Assembly: GCA_016926575.1 (NCBI GenBank)
Contig: JAFGOJ010000219.1
Coordinates: 1-5,266, forward strand
From: Anaerolineae bacterium
Lineage (GTDB): Bacteria; Chloroflexota; Anaerolineae; B4-G1; DUEL01
Direction of reading: 5' to 3'
Length of the DNA stretch: 5,266 bases
Part shown: positions 1 to 5,244 of the stretch, one piece after another
Position numbering within the stretch: position 1 is the stretch's first letter
How the letters are laid out: each line of letters opens with the position of its first letter
Translations under genes and position numbers: made by a program
Notes under the pieces: model-generated
Databases searched by the model: none
What the model saw: only the letters and a program-made list of their open reading frames with translations
What the model was told of the DNA's origin: nothing

Positions 1-6
1 CTCGAT

Positions 7-29
7 GTAGGGCGGGTTTCAAACCCGCC
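7..29. repeat. Short intergenic palindrome with GTAG left arm
   Basis: Positions 11-19 (GGCGGGTTT) and 21-29 (AAACCCGCC) are perfect reverse complements around a single central base, preceded by GTAG at 7-10. It looks like a dispersed extragenic palindrome of the REP type. No coding sequence covers it. Only the left side carries the GTAG extension. That it is dispersed in the genome is inferred from its resemblance to the palindromes at 141-168 and 5099-5137. Confidence 0.5.
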
Positions 30-50
30 GACCATCGGTTACCAGGACTT

Positions 51-71
51 TGCAGGGGCTCCGCCCCTGCA
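51..71. repeat. Hairpin palindrome, 9-bp arms
   Basis: TGCAGGGGC (51-59) and GCCCCTGCA (63-71) are perfect reverse complements with a 3-nt loop, TCC. It is followed after five bases by a second, longer hairpin (77-101), so the two form a tandem structured unit. No T-run follows either hairpin, so they do not look like ordinary intrinsic terminators. A dispersed structured repeat is the best reading. Confidence 0.5.
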
Positions 72-76
72 CCCCG

Positions 77-101
77 CCGGGGAAACCTGCGGTTTCCCCG
101 G
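77..101. repeat. Hairpin palindrome, 11-bp arms
   Basis: CCGGGGAAACC (77-87) and GGTTTCCCCGG (91-101) pair perfectly over 11 bp around the loop TGC. TTTGC at 49-53 and GCAAA at 111-115 form a further short outer complement, so 49-115 may fold as one branched unit, although 51-53 would then be shared with the first hairpin. An in-frame ATG at position 50 reads through this structure. That supports treating 50-205 as non-coding rather than as an N-terminal extension of the permease. Confidence 0.5.
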
Positions 102-140
102 GCTCCTTCCGCAAAAGGGTTCTGAGCAACGCCGCCGTTT

Positions 141-168
141 GTAGGAACGACCCGGCGGGTCGCCCCAC
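141..168. repeat. Degenerate GTAGG palindrome with GGGTCG core
   Basis: CGACCC (148-153) and GGGTCG (157-162) pair around the loop GGC. The flanks GTAGGAA (141-147) and CCCCAC (163-168) look like decayed outer arms of a GTAGG...CCTAC palindrome. The element lies 38 bp upstream of the permease start. Its architecture resembles the intact palindrome at 5099-5137, which also contains GTAGG and CCTAC, but the core sequence differs. Confidence 0.4.
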
Positions 169-182
169 GGCCGCCATTTTTT
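154..182 (+). terminator. Possible hairpin plus T-run upstream of permease
   Basis: GGCGG (154-158) can pair with CCGCC (171-175), and six T residues follow at 177-182. This resembles a weak intrinsic terminator or attenuator reading rightwards. The stem is only 5 bp, the loop is 12 nt, and it competes with the hairpin at 148-162. The run ends nine bases before the ribosome binding site of the permease. It could stop transcription from upstream, attenuate the permease transcript, or be chance. Confidence 0.2.
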
Positions 183-191
183 ACTATTCGT

Positions 192-197
192 GGAGGA
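192..197 (+). promoter_or_regulatory. Ribosome binding site of the permease
   Basis: GGAGGA lies eight bases before the ATG at 206. This near-consensus Shine-Dalgarno sequence at good spacing decides the start. The upstream in-frame ATG at 50 has no comparable site and sits inside a hairpin repeat. Confidence 0.85.
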
Positions 198-205
198 ATC
201 CATTT

Positions 206-1756
206 ATGAACCTGATCACGCTCTTCCTGGCCCTGCTCCCCATCATCGTCATCTTCCTGCTGCTGACCCTGCGCCGCACCCCCGCCGACGTGGCCGGGCT
301 GATCGGCTGGCTCGTCACCGTGGCCGTGGCGTGGCTCGCCTTCCGCACTCCCCTCGCCATCGCGTTCCAGGCCAGCCTGGCCGGCGTGGTCGCCTCGCTG
401 CCCATCGCCCTGGTCGTGGCAACCTCGATCCTCCAGGTGACGGTGATGCTGGAGACAGGGGCCATCGCCCGCGTCGTCGCGCTGATCAAGTCGGTCGCGC
501 CGGACAACCGGGTGGTGCAGATCATGTTGATCAACGTCGGCGTAGGCACACTGCTGACCGCCCTGGGCGCGGTGCCGGTGTCGATCCTGCCGCCGATCAT
601 GCTTTCGCTGGGCTACTCCTCCTTCGCTGCCATCGCCCTGCCCGCCATCGGCTACGACGCGCTCTGCACCTACGCCCTGCTGGGCATCCCGGCCGTCGTC
701 TTCGCCAACTTCGTCGGCCAGCCGGTGGACCAGGTCGGCCACCTCTTCGCCCGATATATGCCTGTCATCAGCACCGGCATCGCCATGGGCATGGTGTGGA
801 TCGTGGGGAAATGGAAGCTGCTCTGGCAAGGCCTGGTTCCGACGCTCGTCGCCGGGTTGACCGCCGGCTTCATCGCCATCGGGATGAACGCGCTGGGGTT
901 GGTGACCCTCACCGGCATCGCTGCCGGGCTGGGCGTGGTCGCCGCGATGCTCGTCTACCTCAAAGCAACCGGCCAACCGATCGTCGACCGCAGCAAGCTG
1001 GGCGACGCCGATCTGATGGTGGAGCGTCGGATGTCGCTGCGCGCCGCGATCTCACCCTGGCTCATCCTCATCGCCGCCTCGCTGCTGGTCAACGCGCCCT
1101 TCCTGCCCTTCTTCGACCTCGCCTTTACCCGCCTGGCGATGCCATTGGAGATCATCCCCGGCGCGCCGGAGAAGGTGCGCCTCTTCTGGCAGGCCTACTT
1201 CTGGATCCTCGTCAGCACCGCGCTGGCCCTGCCGTTCCTCAAGCCCACGCGCGAGCAGATGCAGACGTCGCTGCGCAAATGGCTCGCACGCGCGCCCCGC
1301 CCGGTCTTCGCCGCAGCGGTCTTCTTCGCCATCGCCTTCGTCATCAACCACTCCGGCAAAGGGCTCGACTGGCAGTTAGCCGACCCAAGCCACAACATGG
1401 TGCAGGTCGTAGCGGGAACCGCTGCCGCGGCCTTCGGACGCCTCTACCCCTTCGTCGCGCCCTTCCTGGGGCTGCTGGGCGGGTTCGTCAGCGGATCCGA
1501 GACCTCGGCCATCGCCATGCTGACCGAGCTGCACCTCTCGACGTCGGCGCGCATCGGCGCGCACGGGCTGCTCGTCGCCGCCGCCAGCGGCATCGGCGGC
1601 GGGCTGGCCAGCGTCATCTCACCGGCCAAGCTGCAAAACGCCGCGGCCAGCATCGACCGCATCGGTGAAGAGGCACACGTCATCCGCACCACCTTCGTCA
1701 TCTCCCTCGTCATCACCGCCGCCTGCGGCCTGATGACGCTGATCTGGGCGTTCTGA
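206..1756 (+). CDS. L-lactate permease (LctP/LldP) family transporter, divergent
   Basis: A 516-residue polytopic inner-membrane protein with roughly 12-14 hydrophobic segments, slightly shorter than E. coli LldP (about 551). Family members import lactate or glycolate with protons. Recognisable family blocks, in order, are: an ETG...APDNR stretch (83-102, compare KTG...TPDQR in LldP); a PVSI block followed by LGY (124-137); a GIP segment (160-162); NHSG (381-384, LldP NYSG); the GSETS motif (430-434, LldP GSDTS); and an ISP motif (471-473) followed by an Ala-rich helix. The classic EGAAGFG signature before the PV(A/S)I block is replaced by LLTALGA (116-122), so substrate and coupling may differ from LldP. 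I therefore give no symbol. The ATG at 206 is chosen for its strong ribosome binding site. A start at 50 would add 52 residues encoded by hairpin repeats, and the 206 start gives the hydrophobic N-terminus typical of the family. The gene runs alone towards the fusion gene, with stops 23 bp apart. The family call is firm; the substrate is not. Confidence 0.88.
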   Translation: MNLITLFLALLPIIVIFLLLTLRRTPADVAGLIGWLVTVAVAWLAFRTPLAIAFQASLAGVVASLPIALVVATSILQVTVMLETGAIARVVALIKSVAPDNRVVQIMLINVGVGTLLTALGAVPVSILPPIMLSLGYSSFAAIALPAIGYDALCTYALLGIPAVVFANFVGQPVDQVGHLFARYMPVISTGIAMGMVWIVGKWKLLWQGLVPTLVAGLTAGFIAIGMNALGLVTLTGIAAGLGVVAAMLVYLKATGQPIVDRSKLGDADLMVERRMSLRAAISPWLILIAASLLVNAPFLPFFDLAFTRLAMPLEIIPGAPEKVRLFWQAYFWILVSTALALPFLKPTREQMQTSLRKWLARAPRPVFAAAVFFAIAFVINHSGKGLDWQLADPSHNMVQVVAGTAAAAFGRLYPFVAPFLGLLGGFVSGSETSAIAMLTELHLSTSARIGAHGLLVAAASGIGGGLASVISPAKLQNAAASIDRIGEEAHVIRTTFVISLVITAACGLMTLIWAF

Positions 1757-1768
1757 TGATACGTGACA

Positions 1769-1798
1769 GGTGAGGCGGCTCACATGAACCGCCGCACC
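1769..1798. terminator. Imperfect inverted repeat at convergent gene junction
   Basis: GGTGAGGCGG (1769-1778) and CCGCCGCACC (1789-1798) form a 10-position stem with nine pairs and one A-G mismatch, and a 10-nt loop. The smaller alternative hairpin GTGAG/CTCAC (1770-1774 with 1779-1783) competes with it. It spans the stop of the fusion gene and begins 12 bp after the permease stop, where a shared bidirectional terminator would be expected. There is no T-run on either side, so termination by this element alone is doubtful. Confidence 0.25.
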
Positions 1799-4700
1799 AC
1801 CTCGGCCTCCGATCCCAACACCACCCGGTCGCCCAGGTCCAGCTCGTCCAGCGGCTTCCCGGTCGGTTCGCGGGCGATGGCCAGCACGTTGACCACGCTG
1901 CCCACGTCTGCGAAGCGCTGGTCGACAGTGGCCATGCCCACCATCGCCCCATCCGTGTCGCGCGCGCACGACGTCACCTGCCCCACCACGCGCCCGCGCC
2001 GGTCCGCCACCCGATCGCCCTGATTGGGCATCGGCCCGCCCTTCTCGGTCACGCGGAAGCGCACCAGGGTCATCTTGCGCGCGGCCATGCGCGTCCGGTA
2101 CGGTGTGCGCCCCACGAAGAAGGGCTTGTAGAGCTTGACGTACCCCTCCAGGCCCGCGTCGTCGGGGCGCAGGTCCAGCGGCCCCGCCAGTTCGTGGCCG
2201 TAGAGCGGCAGCCCCGCCTCGATGCGCAGCGAATCGCGCGCCGCCAATCCCACCGGCAGCAACCCGAAAGCGTGCCCGAAGCGGAGCAACACATCCCATA
2301 ATTGGGCCGCCCGCTCCGGGTGGACAAAGATCTCGAACCCGCGCGACTCGCCGGTGTAGCCAGTGCGCGCGACGATCAGGTCGAGCACCCCACCGGGCGC
2401 CTCCAGCCAGGGCCACTTCACCTCGATGACTCCCGTCCGCTGCATCCCCAGCAAAAGGCCACGAATCTCGGCCGTCGCCGGCCCCTGCGGAGCCGCCGCC
2501 AGCCAATCCAGCAGGATGTCCCGCGCGCGCGGCCCTTGCAGCGCCAGGTCGACACGCCAGTTATGCTCCTGGTCCGGCGCGCGCAGGTCGATGAGACGCG
2601 CTTGGAACGGCGAGCGCACCCACGGCCGCTCGGCGTCGATCAGCACCCGCCCCGTGTTCACCGCGTCGAGCCAGGCCCAATCCTTCTCCGCATTGGCCGC
2701 GTTGACCACCAGCATGTACCGGCCCGGCCCGCGCATGTAGACGATCAGGTCGTCGATCACCCGCCCCTGCGGGTCGAGCAGGAAACTGTAGTGAGATTGG
2801 CCCGGGCGCAGCCGGTTGACATCGTTGGTGGTGACCAGATCGAGGAATGCCGCCGCGCCAGGGCCGGAGACCTCGAAGATGCCCATGTGCCCCACGTCGA
2901 ACAGACCCGCCGCGCCGCGCACAACCCGGTGTTCGTCGAGCACCGGGCCGTAGCGCAACGGCATCTCCCATCCGGCGAACGGCACGAAACTGGCCCCCAG
3001 CGCGGCGTGGGCCGCGTAGAGCGGGGTGCGCCGCAGCGGTCGTTCCCCCTCCGGCGGGATCCATTCGAAGGGCGGCAGTGCTTCGCCCGCCGGTTCGCCC
3101 TGCCGGCGCGCCGAAAGCCCCACGTAGTACGGCTTGGGCGAAACGAGCGGCGCGGCCTCACCCTCCGCCAAAGCAGCCTCCGGCGCAACCGTCCCACCCA
3201 GATTGCGGATCACCGCCGGGCCGGGCAACTTGGCCTGCAAGTCAGCAGGGTCGAACAGGACGTAGCCATCGGACAAATCGCGCAGCCAGGCCAGGGCGCG
3301 CTGAACCTGCGCGCTCGGCACCTGCAGGCGATAGCGTTGGTGGTGAAATTCCGGCCGGGTCAGCACACCGCGCGTAAGAACTCGACCATTCGCATCCAAC
3401 AGCGTCACTGCCCGCGGCGCGCCGACCTCCAGATCGCGTATCTCTTCGACCACGGCGTGCGTGAGGAAAGGAAGCACCGCATTCCCTTCGATCTCGATCA
3501 GCGCCCACGCCTCTTCCGGCGCGTGAACGTCGGTGATCAGGCAATGGTGCGGGTAGCCGCTACAACAGACGTCGTAATCCACCGCCGCATTGTCGGACAG
3601 CGCCGCTACGGAGAGGCGTGCGTCCTCCAGCGCGTCGAATTCGACCTTGCCGCGATAGACCGGCCCGCGCTGGCCGGGGTACGTGTAGGGCCGGATGGCA
3701 TTCAGCGCCTGCGCGATGCAGCGCGCCAGTTCCTCCATCTCCGCCTCGCGGAAGCCGCGTTGGGTGACCCAGGGCGTGCCCAGGCGGATGCCGCTCGCCA
3801 GCGCGGGCGAGGCGTCGCCGGGGATGGTGTTCCGGTTGCAGACGATGCCGACGTGGTCCAGCACGCGCGCGGCGGTGTCACCCAGCAACGGTTCCCCGTA
3901 CGGCCCGGTGACGGTCTTGCAGTCGACCAGCAGAAGGTGCGTGTCGGTGCCGCCGTGGGGGATGCGCAGCCCCTGCTCCTGGAGCGCGCGGGCCAGCGCG
4001 CGGGCGTTGGCCACGATTTGGTGCTGCAAGGCGCGGAACTGCTCGGTGCGCGCCAGGCGGAAGGCCACCGCCGTCGCCACGAACTTATTGACGTGCGGCC
4101 CACCCTGCAAGCCGGGGAAGACGGCGTGGTCGATGCGCCGGGCGATGATCGGGTCGGTGGTCAGGATGCACGCCCCGCGCGGCCCGCACAGGGTCTTGTG
4201 CGTGGTAAAGGTGACCACGTGGGCGTGCTCCAACGGCGTGGGGTAGGCCCCGGCGATGGTCATGCCGGCCACGTGGGAGATGTCGGCCAGCAGGTAGGCC
4301 CCCACCCGCTCGGCGATCTGGCGGAACTTGGCCCAGTTCGGCACGCGCGGGTAGGAGGTGTATCCGGCGATGATGATCTTGGGACGGTGCTCGAGCGCCA
4401 GCGCCTCGATCTGGTCGTAGTCCAGCAATTCGGTACGCGTGTCGACGTGGTAGAAGACCGGTTTGTAGCGCCGGCCGGAGACGTTGGCCGGGCTGCCGTG
4501 GGTCAGGTGGCCGCCGTGAGTCAGGTCCATCCCCAGAATCGTGTCGCCGGTCTTGAGCAGCGCCTCGTAGACGGCCAGGTTCGCAGGCGATCCCGAGAGT
4601 GGCTGCACGTTGACGTAGATGCGGTCGGCGGGCACCGCATCGATGGCGAACGCCTCCGCGCAGCGCCGTCGCGCCAGCGCCTCGGCCACGTCGGCGTACT

Positions 4701-4989
4701 CGACGCCCATGTAGTAGCGCAGGTCGCCATAGCGCCGGTAGAAGGCCATGTGCGCCTCGTAATCCAGCACCTGCTCTTCAGACATCCAGCGCGTCTCGGG
4801 CAGTGGGTAGCCTTCGGCGTAGATGTTGGTGAAGACCGAGCCGAGCGCCTCGCGCACAGCCTGGGGCGTGTAGCTCTCTGAGGGAATCATGATCAGCTTC
4901 CGCGCCTGCCGCTCGGCTTCGAGCTGAATCAATTCCAGGACGGCCGGATCCACCTGCTCCAAATCGCCACGGAAAAGAAAATCGTCCAT
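1780..4989 (-). CDS. glyA-gcvT: Fused serine hydroxymethyltransferase / glycine cleavage T protein
   Basis: A 1069-residue cytoplasmic protein. Residues 1-435 are serine hydroxymethyltransferase (serine + THF to glycine + methylene-THF, PLP-dependent). They contain YAEGYP (57-62), RYY (91-93), DLTHGGHLTHG (155-165, PLP-stacking His158), ADISHVAG (Asp236, His239), TTHKT with PLP-lysine 265, and GIRLGT (Arg402, carboxylate binding). An insertion of about 26 residues relative to E. coli GlyA separates YAEGYP from RYY. Residues about 652-1069 are a full-length GcvT aminomethyltransferase (aminomethyl-H protein + THF to methylene-THF + NH3). They contain TPLYAAH (655-661), VPFAGWEMP (669-677), TTND (720-723), VIDDL with the catalytic Asp pair (744-748), NAANAEKD (763-770), LQGP (817-820), RTGYTGE (875-881), RDSLRIEAGLPLYGHEL (918-934) and a C-terminal beta domain. 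The middle (440-640) looks like a degenerate GcvT copy. The ATG at 4989 is preceded by GGAGGG six bases upstream; the in-frame ATG at 5094 reads through hairpins. All key residues are present in both catalytic parts, so both are predicted active. The gene stands alone. Confidence 0.93.
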   Translation of the reverse strand: MDDFLFRGDLEQVDPAVLELIQLEAERQARKLIMIPSESYTPQAVREALGSVFTNIYAEGYPLPETRWMSEEQVLDYEAHMAFYRRYGDLRYYMGVEYADVAEALARRRCAEAFAIDAVPADRIYVNVQPLSGSPANLAVYEALLKTGDTILGMDLTHGGHLTHGSPANVSGRRYKPVFYHVDTRTELLDYDQIEALALEHRPKIIIAGYTSYPRVPNWAKFRQIAERVGAYLLADISHVAGMTIAGAYPTPLEHAHVVTFTTHKTLCGPRGACILTTDPIIARRIDHAVFPGLQGGPHVNKFVATAVAFRLARTEQFRALQHQIVANARALARALQEQGLRIPHGGTDTHLLLVDCKTVTGPYGEPLLGDTAARVLDHVGIVCNRNTIPGDASPALASGIRLGTPWVTQRGFREAEMEELARCIAQALNAIRPYTYPGQRGPVYRGKVEFDALEDARLSVAALSDNAAVDYDVCCSGYPHHCLITDVHAPEEAWALIEIEGNAVLPFLTHAVVEEIRDLEVGAPRAVTLLDANGRVLTRGVLTRPEFHHQRYRLQVPSAQVQRALAWLRDLSDGYVLFDPADLQAKLPGPAVIRNLGGTVAPEAALAEGEAAPLVSPKPYYVGLSARRQGEPAGEALPPFEWIPPEGERPLRRTPLYAAHAALGASFVPFAGWEMPLRYGPVLDEHRVVRGAAGLFDVGHMGIFEVSGPGAAAFLDLVTTNDVNRLRPGQSHYSFLLDPQGRVIDDLIVYMRGPGRYMLVVNAANAEKDWAWLDAVNTGRVLIDAERPWVRSPFQARLIDLRAPDQEHNWRVDLALQGPRARDILLDWLAAAPQGPATAEIRGLLLGMQRTGVIEVKWPWLEAPGGVLDLIVARTGYTGESRGFEIFVHPERAAQLWDVLLRFGHAFGLLPVGLAARDSLRIEAGLPLYGHELAGPLDLRPDDAGLEGYVKLYKPFFVGRTPYRTRMAARKMTLVRFRVTEKGGPMPNQGDRVADRRGRVVGQVTSCARDTDGAMVGMATVDQRFADVGSVVNVLAIAREPTGKPLDELDLGDRVVLGSEAEVVRRFM
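3118..3498 (-). other. Degenerate GcvT-like middle segment of the fusion protein
   Basis: This covers residues 498-624, between the GlyA and GcvT parts. Residues 498-537 align without gaps to GcvT residues 705-744 of the same protein: IEIEG to FEVSG, FL to FL, LEVG to LRPG, LLD to LLD, GRV to GRV. After a 2-residue indel, 552-597 align to 757-802: RYRLQV to RYMLVV, AWL to AWL, GYVLFD to GRVLID, AVIRNL to ARLIDL. KPYYVG (619-624) mirrors KPFFVG (955-960). The catalytic Asp-Asp (746-747) corresponds to Thr539-Arg540, so this copy should not catalyse the T-protein reaction. The central GcvT region with RTGYTGE and the RDSLRIEAGLPLYG block is missing. I read it as a shrunken, non-catalytic GcvT copy with a scaffolding or folate-handling role. 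This is seen by hand alignment only. Confidence 0.55.
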
Positions 4990-4995
4990 CGTGCA

Positions 4996-5001
4996 CCCTC
5001 C
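4996..5001 (-). promoter_or_regulatory. Ribosome binding site of the glyA-gcvT fusion
   Basis: On the minus strand GGAGGG ends six bases before the ATG at 4989. It is a near-perfect Shine-Dalgarno sequence and fixes the GlyA start at MDDFLF. No such site precedes the in-frame ATG at 5094. Confidence 0.85.
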
Positions 5002-5031
5002 AATCACGGTGTTGTCGGCGGCGGCTTTACT

Positions 5032-5083
5032 CCGCGCTCGGCGCGGGTCCACGACCCGCACCGCCACCGGGTCACGGACCCGG
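5032..5083. repeat. Cluster of three small hairpins in the fusion-gene leader
   Basis: Three short perfect stems lie close together: CCGCGC/GCGCGG (5032-5037 with 5041-5046, loop TCG); GCGGGTC/GACCCGC (5043-5049 with 5053-5059, loop CAC); and CCGGGTC/GACCCGG (5067-5073 with 5077-5083, loop ACG). The first two overlap and are mutually exclusive. The last two share the core GGGTC-N3-GACCC with centres 24 bp apart. They begin 42 bp upstream of the fusion start codon. They may be dispersed repeats, leader-RNA structure or paired protein-binding sites. No T-run follows them on the minus strand. Confidence 0.45.
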
Positions 5084-5098
5084 CAGAAGCACATTGTC

Positions 5099-5137
5099 TG
5101 GTGGTAGGCGCGCGATTGAATCGCGCGCCTACCACCA
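5099..5137. repeat. 39-nt perfect palindrome, 19-bp arms
   Basis: Positions 5099-5117 and 5119-5137 are perfect reverse complements around a single G at 5118. The arms contain GTAGG (5104-5108) and CCTAC (5128-5132), a GCGCGC run and the centre GATTGAATC. This is the most perfect palindrome in the window and is a good candidate for an extragenic dispersed repeat. It lies 110 bp upstream of the fusion start and would form a very stable hairpin if transcribed. Confidence 0.65.
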
Positions 5138-5159
5138 CAGGAACGAGATCTATTTTCGG

Positions 5160-5188
5160 AATAGAGCCCATGATCGCTTCGCTCACAA
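5160..5188 (-). promoter_or_regulatory. Weak sigma70-like promoter candidate for glyA-gcvT
   Basis: On the minus strand, TTGTGA (5188-5183) and TCTATT (5165-5160) are separated by 17 bases and each matches four of six bases of the -35 and -10 consensus. The site lies about 170 bases upstream of the fusion start in the most AT-rich part of this intergenic stretch. If real, the leader RNA would include the 39-nt palindrome and the hairpin cluster. Matches this weak arise often by chance. Confidence 0.22.
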
Positions 5189-5211
5189 CCAAGGAACGAA
5201 AATGCGGCCTG

Positions 5212-5244
5212 AGGTGCCCGGCACCTTGAAGGTGCCGGGCACCT
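5212..5244. repeat. Nested 33-nt palindrome, 16-bp arms
   Basis: Positions 5212-5227 and 5229-5244 pair perfectly over 16 bp around G5228, with a possible extra G-T pair at 5211/5245. Each arm is itself nearly self-complementary: AGGTGCC-C-GGCACCT (5212-5226) and AAGGTGCC-G-GGCACCTT (5229-5245). The DNA or RNA could therefore fold as one long hairpin or as two small ones. No gene is evident between 5138 and 5266 apart from this and the promoter candidate. Confidence 0.6.

Noticed and set aside
50..205. N-terminal extension of the permease from an ATG at 50
   Set aside because: The 52 extra residues are encoded by hairpin repeats, resemble no part of the family, and have no ribosome binding site. 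The ATG at 206 has GGAGGA at ideal spacing and gives a normal hydrophobic N-terminus.
1..205. CRISPR array
   Set aside because: The palindromes are different in sequence, unevenly spaced and not direct repeats with unique spacers.
190..1668. Long plus-strand open frame overlapping the permease in another frame
   Set aside because: The product is an Arg/His/Pro-rich low-complexity chain, while the frame starting at 206 gives a clear membrane transporter.
1619..2506. 295-codon minus-strand frame across the convergent junction
   Set aside because: It crosses both genes out of frame and gives Gly/Arg/Ala-rich sequence without family features.
2302..4881. 859-codon open frame on the plus strand, antisense to the fusion
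   Set aside because: It lies entirely opposite a well-supported gene. Its translation is Arg-, Gln- and His-rich with no recognisable motif, as expected for a stop-poor shadow frame in GC-rich DNA.
206..4989. Functional link between the permease and the GlyA-GcvT fusion, for example glycolate uptake feeding glycine metabolism
   Set aside because: The genes are convergent, not co-transcribed, and the permease substrate is unknown. Adjacency alone does not support a pathway.
4990..5094. N-terminal extension of the GlyA part from an ATG at 5094
   Set aside because: The 35 extra residues read through the hairpin cluster and lie outside the SHMT fold, and the ATG at 4989 has a strong ribosome binding site.
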